A stretch of 64,000 nucleotides of DNA from JAVJSF01 sp040219555 (GTDB lineage Bacteria > Actinomycetota > Thermoleophilia > Miltoncostaeales > Miltoncostaeaceae): the NCBI GenBank assembly GCA_040219555.1, contig JAVJSF010000009.1, positions 434,001 to 498,000 on the forward strand, in the 5' to 3' direction. A program made the position numbers and the translations under genes. Shown here in pieces: positions 15,201-24,900 of this stretch (position 1 is the stretch's first letter; each line of letters starts with the position of its first letter). The notes below the pieces were generated by a model. It ran no database searches and was not told where the DNA came from. It saw nothing but the letters and a program-made list of their open reading frames with translations.

Positions 15201-16352
15201 ATGGCGGCGATCCCACTGCTCGATGCGACCCCCCTGGCCGGCGCCCACGCCCTGCGCGGCATCGGCACCGCCGTCGCCGGCATGCTCGCCGGCTTCGCGG
15301 CCCTGCCCGCCGCGCGCCGGCCGCACGTCCTGCTGGCCGCCGATCAGGCGGGGCCGCCGGGCTTCGGCCACGCGCGCCTGGCACGGCCGCCCTGGCGACT
15401 CGCACGGTTGCGCCTGCCGGACCCCTGGCCGGCGCTGGCCGGTGAACGGCGCCTGCGCACCGGGGCCGGGCCAGCCACGGTGATCCACGCCACCCAGCCC
15501 GACCTGGTGCCGTCCGGGCCCGTGGTGGCCACCTGCTACGACCTCATCCCGCTGCGCTTCCGCGACGAGTACCTGGCCGGCCCCGGGCGCCTGCCCGAGG
15601 CGCTGGCCTACCGCCGCCAGATGGCGCGCCTGCGAGCGGCCACCCTGGTGGTGGCGATCAGTCAGGAGACCGCGGCCGACCTGCGCAATCTTGCGCGCGT
15701 GGACGCTGGCCGCATCCGGGTGGTGCCGCTGGGCGGGCCGCTGTCGGCGGAGCCCACCGCGCCGCATGAGCCCAGCACCCGCCCGCACTCGGGCGAATCG
15801 GTGCCCGAGGGCCCCTTCGCGCTGTACAGCGGGTCGCTGGAGCCGCACAAGAACCTGACCCTGCTGGTGGACGCCCTCGCGGCCCTGGGAGACCGCGCGC
15901 CGGACCTGCGCCTGGTGCTCACCGGTCCCTGGTCGCCGGGCCGGCTGGCCCGCCTGCGCGACCGGGCCGAGGAGGCTGGCGTGGCCGGGCGCATCCTGTG
16001 GCTGGGGCACGTGCCCACCTCGGAGCTGGCCGCGCTGCGCGCGCGGGCTCTGTGCCAGGTGGTGCCCTCGCGGGCCGAGGGCTTCGGCCTGCCGGTGCTG
16101 GAGGCCATGGCCGCCGGCCTGCCGGTGCTGGCCGGCGATACGCCCGCCGTGCGCGAGGTGGCGGGCGAGGCGGCCCGGTTGCTGCCGGTCGACGCTCCCG
16201 TGCTCTGGGCGCAGGAGCTCGCCGCGCTGGCGGCCGATCCCGCCGAGGCCGGGCGCCTGCGCGCCGCCGGCATCGCCCGCGCCGAGGGGTTCGGCTGGAC
16301 GGCCACCGCCGAGGCGCTGTGGGAGGTCTACGCGGAGGCCGCCGCGGCGTGA
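15201..16352 (+). CDS. Glycosyltransferase family 4
   Basis: A 383-residue GT-B enzyme. N-terminal landmarks are VIHATQPDLVP, VVATCYDLIPLRFRDEYL and LVVAISQETAADLRN. The donor half has ALYSGSLEPHKNLTLLVDAL, ILWLGHVPTSELAALRARA and VPSRAEGFGLPVLEAMAAGLPVL (E-x7-E). It is similar in plan to the next two GTs and to the one at 9957. It heads a plus-strand unit of three GTs from a leaderless promoter. The sugar and acceptor are not predictable. Confidence 0.87.
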   Translation: MAAIPLLDATPLAGAHALRGIGTAVAGMLAGFAALPAARRPHVLLAADQAGPPGFGHARLARPPWRLARLRLPDPWPALAGERRLRTGAGPATVIHATQPDLVPSGPVVATCYDLIPLRFRDEYLAGPGRLPEALAYRRQMARLRAATLVVAISQETAADLRNLARVDAGRIRVVPLGGPLSAEPTAPHEPSTRPHSGESVPEGPFALYSGSLEPHKNLTLLVDALAALGDRAPDLRLVLTGPWSPGRLARLRDRAEEAGVAGRILWLGHVPTSELAALRARALCQVVPSRAEGFGLPVLEAMAAGLPVLAGDTPAVREVAGEAARLLPVDAPVLWAQELAALAADPAEAGRLRAAGIARAEGFGWTATAEALWEVYAEAAAA

Positions 16353-16417
16353 GCGGCGGTCCCGTTCGCACCGCGTCCCCGGTACACCGCCCCCAGGCGA
16401 CGGTGCCCGGCGCGTGA
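16349..16417 (+). CDS. Candidate 22-codon bridging ORF
   Basis: The GTG overlaps the TGA of the upstream GT (GTGA, 16349-16352). Its own TGA overlaps the GTG of the downstream GT (GTGA, 16414-16417). It fills the whole gap in one frame and may carry ribosomes across by termination-reinitiation. The peptide (VSGGPVRT...ATVPGA) resembles nothing known. It may be chance. Confidence 0.3.
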   Translation: MSGGPVRTASPVHRPQATVPGA

Positions 16418-17580
16418 TCGCCGCCGTCGACTGCCACATGGTGGGCCAGGACGCCGCCGGCGACGCCGGCAACGGCCGCTACGCGGCCACCCTCACCGCG
16501 GCCCTGCACTCCCACGCGGCCGCGGGCGATGCAGTGTGCGCGCTGGTGGCCACCCCCGGCGGCCGCGCGGCCCTGGAGGGCACCGCCGGCGGGCTGCTGG
16601 ATGTCCCCGGCAACGACCTGGTGCGCCTGGGCACAAGGGCGGGGCGGGCCCTGGGCCAGGCCGGGGTCCAGGCCGCGGTGTTCACCTACATCGCCCCGCT
16701 GCGCGCGCCCTGTCCGGTACTCCTGGCCGTGCACGATGCCACCTTCATGTGGGCGCCCCAGTGGCTGGCGCCCCGCCCGCGCCACCTGTTGCGCACCCTG
16801 GTGCCCCTCGCCGCACGGCGCGCCCGCACCGTGCTGGCCCTGTCGCACACCGCCGCCGCCGACCTGGCCGACGGCCTGGGCCTGCCCTCCGAGCGCATCC
16901 GCGTGGTCAGCCCGCCTCCCGCGCCGGCCTTCGCCCCCGACCCGGACGGCGGCGCCGCCGCGCGCGTGCACGCGCGCTTCGGGCTGCGCGACTACTGCCT
17001 GGCGGTGGGCGATCTGGGCCCGCGCAAGAACCTGGAGGCCCTCGGGCAGGCCATCCGCCGCCTGGGGCCGGGCGCCCCGCCGCTGGCGCTGGTGGGCAAG
17101 CCCGGGCCGGGCGGGCAGGCCATCGCGCGCGCCACCGGGGCCGTCTGGCTGGGTCACGTGGACGACACCACCCTGGCCGACCTCTACCGTGCCGCCGCGC
17201 TCACCGCGTACCCGTCGCTGTACGAGGGGTTCGGGCTGCCGGCGGTGGAGGCCATGGCCTGCGGTTGCCCGGTGGTGGCCAGCGACCGCGGCGCGCTGCC
17301 CGAGGTGACCGGCGGCGCGGCGATCCTGGTGCGCCCGGACGCCGAGACCATCGCCGAGGGCATCCGCGCCGCCCTGGAGCCGGCCGAGGCCGCGCGCCTG
17401 CGCGCCGCCGGCCCGGCCCGCGCCGCGCACTACAGCCCCGCAGCGATGGCCGGCGCCGCGTGGGACGCCCTGCACGCAGCATCCGGCGCGCCCGCCGGAC
17501 GCGGCCCCGGCCGGGGCGCCGGCGCCGACGACCTCCCGCTCGCCCCGCCGGCCGACGCCGCGGCACCGCCGGCCCCATGA
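16414..17580 (+). CDS. Glycosyltransferase family 4
   Basis: A 388-residue GT-B enzyme. It opens IAAVDCHMVGQDAAGDAGNGRYA, where the GNGRY loop is usual for GT4. VLLAVHDATFMWAPQW and VLALSHTAAADLADGLG follow, then the donor half with LAVGDLGPRKNLEAL, VWLGHVDDTTLADLYRAA and YPSLYEGFGLPAVEAMACGCPVV. The last 35 or so residues are a Gly/Ala/Pro-rich tail without fold. GTG 16414 is the only start that keeps the first strand. It overlaps the next gene (ATGA). Confidence 0.87.
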   Translation: MIAAVDCHMVGQDAAGDAGNGRYAATLTAALHSHAAAGDAVCALVATPGGRAALEGTAGGLLDVPGNDLVRLGTRAGRALGQAGVQAAVFTYIAPLRAPCPVLLAVHDATFMWAPQWLAPRPRHLLRTLVPLAARRARTVLALSHTAAADLADGLGLPSERIRVVSPPPAPAFAPDPDGGAAARVHARFGLRDYCLAVGDLGPRKNLEALGQAIRRLGPGAPPLALVGKPGPGGQAIARATGAVWLGHVDDTTLADLYRAAALTAYPSLYEGFGLPAVEAMACGCPVVASDRGALPEVTGGAAILVRPDAETIAEGIRAALEPAEAARLRAAGPARAAHYSPAAMAGAAWDALHAASGAPAGRGPGRGAGADDLPLAPPADAAAPPAP

Positions 17581-18680
17581 GGATCGCCATGCTGGGCACG
17601 CGCGGCATCCCCGCCGCCTACAGCGGGTTCGAGACCGCCGTGGAGCACCTGGCCCGGGGCTTCACCGACCGCGGCCACGAGGTGACGGTCTACTGCCGCC
17701 CGCACATGACCGAGCACCGCTCCACGCACGCCGGCGCGCGCCTGGTGCACCTGCCCACGGTGCGCAGCAAGCACCTGGACACCCTGGCCCACACCGCGCT
17801 CAGCACCGCGCACCTGGCCACGCGCCTGCGCCCGGACGTTGCGCTGTACTTCATCGCCGGCAACGCCCCGCTGGTGCCCCTGGCCCGGCTGGCGGGCATA
17901 CCCTCCATCCTCCAGATCGACGGCCTGGACTCCGAGCGCGCCAAGTGGTCGGGTCCGGCCCGCGCCTACCTGCGTGCCGCCGAGCGCCTGGCGCCGGCCG
18001 CCGCCACATTGGCCGTCACCGACTCGGCCGAGGTGGCGCGCCGCTACGAGCACCGCACCGGCCGGCGCATCCTGGCGATCCCCTACGGCGCCGACCTGCC
18101 CGACCCGGGCGGCACCGAGTGGTGCGAGCGACTGGGGGTGGAGCCCGGTCGCTTCATCCTGTTCGTGGGCCGGCTGGTGCCCGAGAACAACGCCCACCTG
18201 CTGCTGGAGGCCCACCGGATGACGGGTACCGACTGGCCGCTGGTGATGGTCGGCGACGCGCCCTACTCGGACGCCTACATCGCCGGCCTGCGCTCCTCCG
18301 CCGGCCCCGGCGTGCACCTTCCGGGCTACGTGTTCGGCCGTGGCTACGCCGAATTGGTCCACCGCTGCGGCGTCATGTGCGCCCCCACCGAGGTGGGGGG
18401 CACGCATCCCGTGATCGTGGAGGGCATGGCCGCCGGGGCGACCATGCTGGTGAGCGACCACGCACCCAACCGCGAGGTCGTGGGCCCCGCCGGGGCCACC
18501 TTCCCGCTGGCCCGGGGCGCCGCCGGCCTGGCCGACGCGCTCGGCTCGCTCATCGCCGATCCCGGCCGGCGGGCGCACCTGGGCGCCGCGGCCGCCGCCC
18601 GTGCCGCCGAGCACTACTCGTGGGACACCTGCGCGCAGGCCTACCTGCGCCTGTGCTCCCTGGTCACTGCCGGCGCCTGA
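17577..18680 (+). CDS. Glycosyltransferase with DUF1972 N-terminus (rhamnosyltransferase-like)
   Basis: A 367-residue GT-B enzyme starting MRIAMLGTRGIPAAYSGFE, the signature of DUF1972, a family that includes WchF-type rhamnosyltransferases acting second in capsule repeat synthesis. Further landmarks are SILQIDGLDSERAKW, AIPYGADLPD, ILFVGRLVPENNAHLLLEAH and a donor site CAPTEVGGTHPVIVEGMAAG. The ATG overlaps the previous stop (ATGA). A neighbouring RmlC-type epimerase supports a deoxyhexose donor, but that is inference. Confidence 0.85.
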   Translation: MRIAMLGTRGIPAAYSGFETAVEHLARGFTDRGHEVTVYCRPHMTEHRSTHAGARLVHLPTVRSKHLDTLAHTALSTAHLATRLRPDVALYFIAGNAPLVPLARLAGIPSILQIDGLDSERAKWSGPARAYLRAAERLAPAAATLAVTDSAEVARRYEHRTGRRILAIPYGADLPDPGGTEWCERLGVEPGRFILFVGRLVPENNAHLLLEAHRMTGTDWPLVMVGDAPYSDAYIAGLRSSAGPGVHLPGYVFGRGYAELVHRCGVMCAPTEVGGTHPVIVEGMAAGATMLVSDHAPNREVVGPAGATFPLARGAAGLADALGSLIADPGRRAHLGAAAAARAAEHYSWDTCAQAYLRLCSLVTAGA

Positions 18681-18704
18681 CCCGCCCGCGCCGCCGGCCC
18701 GGGC

Positions 18705-19100
18705 CTACGGGGCGCTGGTCCCCTGGCGCCCGTAGCGGTCGTCCAGGCGCACCACGTCGTCCAGGTCGGCGGTCGACGCCTCGAGGATGTCCGCATCCTC
18801 CAGGGCCTCGATGGTGTGGACGGTCCCCGGGGTGTTGCGCCAGCAGGTACCTGGGCCGATCTCGTGCGTGGCCAGGTGCTCGGCGTCGGGTCCCTGGATC
18901 AGCAGCAGCCGCCCGGTCAGCAGGTAGCAGCTCTCGTCCTTGCGCTCGTGGTACTGCAGCGACAGCCGCTCGCCGGCCTTCACGTGCAGGATCTTGCCGG
19001 CGTAGGCGTCGGTGTGCGCCCACCACACCTCGTGCCCCCAGGGCTTCTCGATGCGCTGCGGTGCCGTCGTGGGTGCCGCGCCGGGCTCGGGGGCGCTCAT
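18705..19100 (-). CDS. Cupin protein, mannose-6-phosphate isomerase type II-like
   Basis: 131 residues. A single cupin barrel like the C-terminal domain of bifunctional mannose-1-P guanylyltransferase/isomerases. It has EKPWGHEVWW at the start, SLQYHERKDESCYLLTGRL with the metal His pair and Glu, then GTCWRNTPGTVHTIEAL with the last His, and ADILEASTADLDDVVRLDDRYGR. It probably interconverts fructose-6-P and mannose-6-P, or is a relative, supplying GDP-mannose. ATG 19100 follows TAGGCT by 7 bases. An in-frame ATG at 19142 overlaps the RmlC stop (TGATG) and could give a coupled 145-residue form. Confidence 0.85.
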   Translation of the reverse strand: MSAPEPGAAPTTAPQRIEKPWGHEVWWAHTDAYAGKILHVKAGERLSLQYHERKDESCYLLTGRLLLIQGPDAEHLATHEIGPGTCWRNTPGTVHTIEALEDADILEASTADLDDVVRLDDRYGRQGTSAP

Positions 19101-19107
19101 CGTGGCC

Positions 19108-19113
19108 AGCCTA
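19108..19113 (-). promoter_or_regulatory. -10 box (TAGGCT) for the cupin gene
   Basis: TAGGCT, then 7 bases, then ATG 19100 on the minus strand. It would give a leaderless internal transcript downstream of rmlC. Confidence 0.55.
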
Positions 19114-19141
19114 GCCGACCCCGGCACCGCTGCCGACCCCA

Positions 19142-19699
19142 TCAGGAGGTGAAGGCGACCGGTAGGTCGGTTCCCAGATCGGCCAGCAGGGGCGCCGCCG
19201 CATCGCGCTCGCTGACGATGCGATCGCCCTCGGGCCACTCGATGCCCACCGCCGGGTCGTCGTAGCGGATGCCCCGCTCCTTGGATCCGTCGTAGTAGGC
19301 CGAGCACTTGTAGACCACGTCGGCGGTCTCGCTGAGCACGTAGTAGCCGTGGGCGAAGCCCAGCGGAACGTAGGCTTGGCGGCCGCTGAGGTCATCCAGC
19401 TCCAGCGCGTCCCAGCGGCCGAAGGTGGGCGAGCCGGCGCGGATGTCCACCACCACGTCCAGCACCCGCCCGCGCGCGCAGCGGACCAGCTTCACCTGGC
19501 CGGGGTCCACCGAGTAGTGCATGCCGCGCAAGACCCCCCGGTCCGAGCGGGCGTGGTTGTCCTGCACCCAGTCGGTCACGAGCCCCGCCTCCTCGAGGGC
19601 GGACGAGCGGTAGGTCTCCACGAAGAAGCCGCGCTCGTCGCGGTGCACCGTGGGCTCGATGGCCAGGAAGCCGGGGAGGCTGGTGGGCTGGATGCGCAT
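19142..19699 (-). CDS. rmlC: dTDP-4-dehydrorhamnose 3,5-epimerase family protein
   Basis: A 185-residue cupin-fold epimerase. It has HRDERGFFVETYR near residues 19-31, the LRGMHY motif with the catalytic His at about 61, CARGRVLDVVVDIR, PLGFAHGYYVLSE and VVYKCSAYYD with the catalytic Tyr region. It converts dTDP-4-keto-6-deoxy-glucose to the L-lyxo form on the way to dTDP-L-rhamnose. No rmlA, rmlB or rmlD is recognised nearby, so it is an orphan here, or serves another 4-keto sugar. The ATG has GAGGA six bases upstream. Confidence 0.88.
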   Translation of the reverse strand: MRIQPTSLPGFLAIEPTVHRDERGFFVETYRSSALEEAGLVTDWVQDNHARSDRGVLRGMHYSVDPGQVKLVRCARGRVLDVVVDIRAGSPTFGRWDALELDDLSGRQAYVPLGFAHGYYVLSETADVVYKCSAYYDGSKERGIRYDDPAVGIEWPEGDRIVSERDAAAPLLADLGTDLPVAFTS

Positions 19700-19759
19700 G
19701 GGGGTCCTCGGGGGGTCGCGTTCGGGTTCGGGGCCGGATCGGGGGAGCCGTGGGAGCGC

Positions 19760-21922
19760 TCAGGAGCCGGGCCGGGGCGGGATGGGTCCCGAGCAGGGTG
19801 CCTGCACGGGCGCGCCGTCGCCACCCAGGACGTCCACCAGGCCGATCGACACCGCCAGCTCGCGGTCGTCGCCGGAGGCGGGTACCAGGTCGATGGGGCG
19901 CACCGGCTGCGAGCCCACCACGCGCAGGGGCACCCACTGCCAGCCGGCCTGCAGCGGCAACCGCACCCGCATGGGGGTGGGTTCGGGGGCCGACTGCAGC
20001 CGGCGCTCCACGCCGCCCACCAGCAGGCGCCGGTGCCCGCCGAAGGCGTTGGCGTCGAACGACAGCGTGCGCCGGCCGGCGCGGTCCGAGCACACCAGCA
20101 GGTTGGCCGACAGGCCGGTCATCCAGTGCAGGTCGAGGTACTCGAAGTAGAAGCCGTCGGCCCGTGCACCGAAGCCGGTGGCCGGCGGGCTGGTGATCCG
20201 CAGCAGCCGCTCGCCGGCGGGACCGCCGCGGACGGTGCGCCAGCCCGGGGGATCCTCGTCCTCGCCGAAGGCCTCGGCGGGGTACTCCTGCCCGGGCGCG
20301 AAGTCGTACAGCGCGGGCTCCACCGTGGCCCACTCGACGCCCAGCAGGCGCAGCACGCGCGGGGTCTCGGGGCGGTCGATGCGCTCGAGCTCGCGGCGGA
20401 CGACATCCTCCACGGTTCCCACGCTGGCGCCGTTGACCAGCGGCCGCCCGTGGTGGGTCTGGCCGTAGAGGTGGTCGGCCACCGGGCGCAGCGAGCGCTC
20501 GGTGGACGGGTACTGGGCCACCGGCTCGCCGGCCGGCACCCCGTCCAGGATCAGTCGGGTCACGGCATCGGGGCGGGCATCGACCACGCGGCCGTCGGTG
20601 TGGGCGATCAGCTCGGCGCCGCTGAGGACCGACACCCCCACCACCAGCGCGATCCCTGCCACGCGCCCTCCGGCCCCGCGGCGCAGCCACTCCAGTCCGA
20701 GCGCGCCCACCAGGATCAGCCCGGTGATGGTGAACACCACGAAGCGGCTGGGCGTGGAGAGGAAGTCGACCACCTCCACCAGGTAGTGCACCGGTGCGTT
20801 CAGGGTCCCCAGCAGCGGGATGTCGACCGTGGCCGGCAGCGCGAAGAACAGGCCGGTGCCGACCACCACCAGCCCCAGCACCACCGGCAGGCGGGGCACC
20901 CCCCCGCGCACCGCCACCGCCACCCCCACCAGCGCCAGCGCGATCGTCACCCACCCCAGATAGAGCGCAAGCTCGCCGTCGGTGACCGGCAGCCCGTTGT
21001 CGGTCAGGTACCGCAGAGAGTGGTCGCCCAGCAGCGGGTTGCCCACCGGCGGCAGCAGGTAGCGGTGGGTGCTCCCGGCCAGCGAGGTGAGCGACAGCGG
21101 CCGGTCGATGAGCAGGCCGATCTCCTCGGACTGGAGGCGCAGCGCCACCGCCAGCGGCAGGGCTGCCAGGATGACCCCGCCGGCCACCGCGGCCATCCAG
21201 CGCGCGGTCCGCGCCAGCCGCCGGCGTCCGAGGGCGAAGCCCAGCACCACCGGCGAGGCCACCACCAGCACCAGCGCCGCCATCAGCCCGTAGTACACGT
21301 GCGTGTAGATGCCGATGGCGCTGGCGCCCACCAGCCACAGCGATGTGCGCAGCCCCGGCCGGCGCGCGAACTCGATCACCGCCAGCAGGGCCAGCGGCAG
21401 CCAGACCAGCGTGCTCAGCTGCAGGTGGATGGCGGCCTTCTCGAGGTGCCAGGGCACCCACATGTAGACCAGGCCCGCCCAGCCGGCCACCGCGGCCGAG
21501 GCGCCCACGCGCCGCACCAGCAGGTACATCGCCAGCGACGAGCCCACCAGCGCCGCGAGCGTCAGCAGGTTGTAGGCCAAGATGTCGCCCACGCCGAGCT
21601 TCAGCAGCGCGATGTGCGGCAACTCCACCAGCGCGTTGCTGAGGAAGGCTGCGGTGCTGGTGTCGGTGCCGAACGGCGCCGCCAGGTCTTCGTAGCGGTC
21701 GACGCGGAAGTAGGACGGGCCCGAACGGGCGCGTTCCCAGGTCTGCCACATCAGCGCCCAGCCGTCTCCCGGCCCGCCGAAGGTGTGGCTGGTGAGGCGC
21801 CCGGCCAGCGGCCAGGTGGCCACGACCGCCGCGGCCAGGTAGGCCACCAGCGCGATGGGCCACCGCGGCCCGCCGGGGGCGGCCCAGGCGCGCAGGCGCT
21901 CGCGGGGAGTCGGGTCGGTCAC
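19760..21922 (-). CDS. GT-C-like polytopic membrane protein
   Basis: 720 residues. About ten or more hydrophobic segments occupy residues 20-460, followed by a soluble, probably outward-facing C-terminal domain of about 250 residues. The first loop (ATWPLAGRLTSHTFGGPGDGWALMWQ) contains acidic residues in the position used by GT-C enzymes and YfhO-like proteins. It is a clear paralogue of the C-terminal half of the adjacent 1226-residue fusion protein. It likely transfers a sugar from a polyprenyl-phosphate donor on the outer face of the membrane. The GTG overlaps the fusion gene's stop (GTGA). Confidence 0.75.
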   Translation of the reverse strand: MTDPTPRERLRAWAAPGGPRWPIALVAYLAAAVVATWPLAGRLTSHTFGGPGDGWALMWQTWERARSGPSYFRVDRYEDLAAPFGTDTSTAAFLSNALVELPHIALLKLGVGDILAYNLLTLAALVGSSLAMYLLVRRVGASAAVAGWAGLVYMWVPWHLEKAAIHLQLSTLVWLPLALLAVIEFARRPGLRTSLWLVGASAIGIYTHVYYGLMAALVLVVASPVVLGFALGRRRLARTARWMAAVAGGVILAALPLAVALRLQSEEIGLLIDRPLSLTSLAGSTHRYLLPPVGNPLLGDHSLRYLTDNGLPVTDGELALYLGWVTIALALVGVAVAVRGGVPRLPVVLGLVVVGTGLFFALPATVDIPLLGTLNAPVHYLVEVVDFLSTPSRFVVFTITGLILVGALGLEWLRRGAGGRVAGIALVVGVSVLSGAELIAHTDGRVVDARPDAVTRLILDGVPAGEPVAQYPSTERSLRPVADHLYGQTHHGRPLVNGASVGTVEDVVRRELERIDRPETPRVLRLLGVEWATVEPALYDFAPGQEYPAEAFGEDEDPPGWRTVRGGPAGERLLRITSPPATGFGARADGFYFEYLDLHWMTGLSANLLVCSDRAGRRTLSFDANAFGGHRRLLVGGVERRLQSAPEPTPMRVRLPLQAGWQWVPLRVVGSQPVRPIDLVPASGDDRELAVSIGLVDVLGGDGAPVQAPCSGPIPPRPGS

Positions 21923-24900
21923 GGCGCCGCCACGATACGCACCGACTGCACCGAGAGCGCCAGCGGCCGCGGGTCCGGCGTTCCGATCACCTCCAGGGGC
22001 GACCGCGCCGGCGGGTCGGCGGTGAACTCGATGCTCAGCCGCTCGTCCTCGGGAAGGGCGAACGGCATCCGCACCTCGCCGCCGCCGGTGGTGACCGTTG
22101 CCGTGCCGATCTCCCGGCCATCCACGCTCACGGTCAGCGTCCGCTCCTGGCCGAAGCTGGCGACGGTGGCCACCAACTCGGCCGGGGTCCCGGCCGGCGC
22201 GAGCGCCTCGGCGCTGAGCACGCCACGGTCGCCCATCCACCGGAACGGGCCGGTGGCCGAGCGCTCGGGCGGGTAGAACCCGTCTCCGGTGCGCACCGCG
22301 CCGGCCACGCGCGCCGTCTGGCGCGGCTCGTCCAGGAGGCGGTACACCTCGGCGCCCGGGAACTCCCGCACCAGCTCCACCTGTGGGTAGCCCTCCAGCA
22401 GGCCCGACGGCAGCGAGTCATCGGGCAGCACCGGCTGGTACGGCGGGTAGGTGGCCGGCGGCAGCGCCGTGTGGACGATCACCAGGTCCACGCCCGCGCC
22501 GGCCAGCCGCCCGGCGGTGGCCGGGTCGGTGATGTCGGACACCTGGGCGGTGAACGCCGCCCCCTCGGGGGTGCCCGGCACGTTGACCATGGTGGTGGCG
22601 TGCGCGGGGTGCCAGTACTGGTAGTAGAAGCTGCGCGGCTGCGCCGGGCCGGCCATGGGGTACTGGGCGATCACCGTGTCGGTGTCCCGGCCGGCCAGCC
22701 ACTCGTACACGGGCGGGGTCGGCCCCATGTCCACAACGCGTGCCGGGGGGCGGTTGGCGTACTCGAAGGCGATGCCCGCCACCACCAGCACGCTGAGGGC
22801 CGCGGCCAGCCCGCGCCGGCGGTCCAGCCGTCGCCACACCCACATCAGGCCCACGGCCGCCAGCAGCGCCAGGGCCATCACCACGAACACCTGGGCGCGC
22901 GAGAAGAAACGGAACGTGGGCATGATCTCGAACATCAGCCGCCCCAGCAGCGGGATCTGCGCGGTGCCGCCCTCCTGCGCCCAGTCGCGGTAGTAGTCGG
23001 TGCCCAGCGGGACGAACGGGCCCATCGCGATCAGGGCGCCGCTGAGGCCCACCACCAGCCCGAAGCCGGTGGCGCTGCGCAGCCGGGCCGCGGTGGCGAC
23101 CAGGGTGCCGCGGGCGCGCACCGCCGCCACCACGGCCACCACGGCCAGCGCCAGCGGGATGAACCCGAGGTACATCGACTGCTCGTTGAACGGGGCCTCG
23201 AAGAGGTTGCCGTCATAGAAGGCGCGCAGGCGCTCGCCGAAGACCGGGTGGTCGAGGCCCGGCACGAACCACAGGTACACGCGCGCCGAGTAGCGCACCG
23301 CCTCGGATACCGGGCGCTCGAGCGTCTCGCGGTTGTCCAGGTAGAGCTGCAGCGGCTTCCATGCCATCAGCGCGGTGGTGGCCGCCACCGACAGGGTCAG
23401 CGCGGCCGCGGTGAGGGCGCCGCGCGCCGTGCGCAGGCGGGCGCGCGCGCCACCCAGCGCGGCACGCACCGCGCGGCGCCGGCGCACCCCGTAGACGAGG
23501 GCCACCACAAGCGTGATCCAGAGGGCGTAGTAGGCGTAGTAGTACGACCCCATGGCCATGACGCCGAACATCAGCACCGACCACGCCGCGTCGCGGGGGC
23601 GCCGCTCGAAGACGAAGCGCGCGACGAACAGGAAGTACAGCGGCACGAACTGCACCGAGCCCAGCGCCGGGTAGTTCATCGCCATGCCGAAGTGGAAGGG
23701 CGAGAAGGCGAAGATGAGCCCCGCCAGCGCCGCCGCCCAGCGGTTGCGCAGGAGGTAGTTGGCCAGCAGGTACATCGTCAGACCGGCCAGCGGGAAGCCG
23801 ATCAGGATGATCACGTTGTAGGCCGCCACCGGGCCGAACAGGTGGCTGAGCCCCTCGCCCATCCAACGCTCCCAGGGCTGGACCGGCAGGGCGCCCAGGT
23901 CGTAGCCGAACGGGAAGCCCAGGCGGGGCGAGAACTCGGTGTCCAGGCCGTTGTCGCGCGCGTACGACCACCACCAGAAGTTCCAGATGCCCCCGAGGTT
24001 GTCGTTGCCGAAGCCGAAGTACGAGTTCGACATGTTGCGCGCCACCGGCCAGGTGACCAGCACGATGCCCGCCGCGTACACCGCGGTGAGGGCCACCGCG
24101 AAGCGCGAGCGCCGCCAGGCCTCCAGCACGTGCACCCCGCCGGCCCGGCCCAGGTCCCGCCCGCCGGCGGTGAGGTTGCCGGTCAGCGAGCGCTGGTCGC
24201 CGCCGGCCTCCACCGGGCGGCGCCAGTGGGCCAGCGCGGCGGCCACGGCGGGGATGCCGCCGCGGTGGGTGAGCTCGTAGTAGACGACCGCCAGGACGCC
24301 CAGGCCCAGGTCCACCAGCACGATGGTGCGGATGTCGTCGTTGATGAACCACAGGAGCCCCACCTGCAGGGCGGCCAGCCCGGCCAGCTCGTAGCCCAGG
24401 CGGTAGCTGCCGCGCGCCAGGTCGTAGTTGAGGTACAGCGTCACCAGCGCGAACAGCGTCGCCGCCAGGCCGAACAGCCAGAGGTCGTCGGCGCCGCCGG
24501 CGTACTCGGCACCGAATGCGATGGTCAGCAGCGGCTCGGCCAGCAGGTACAGCACGCCGACGCCCACCAGCGACACCGGCACCATCACCACCAGGGTCCG
24601 CCCCAGGATGTCGATGGGGTCCTGGCCCGCGGCCACGCGCGCGGCCACGCGCGGCAGCATCACCGCGAAGATCGCCACCGGGAGGTACAGGATCACCCGC
24701 CCCAGGAAGGCGTCGGCGCTGAACAGGCCGGCGTCCTCGGCGCTGAGCGCGCTCTTGGCGAACAGCAGGTCGACGTTGGTGAGCGCGGTCATCGCCAGCA
24801 GGCCCACCACCGTGGGGGCGAGCGTGCGCAGCGGCCCCCACAGCTGCGCCATGTCCACGCGGCCGCCGCGCAGGGTCTGCACGCATCCGCGCGCCGCCAG

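Noticed and set aside
18681..18707. GGCCCGGGCC palindrome between convergent genes
   Set aside because: A perfect palindrome with no loop in GC-rich DNA; expected by chance.
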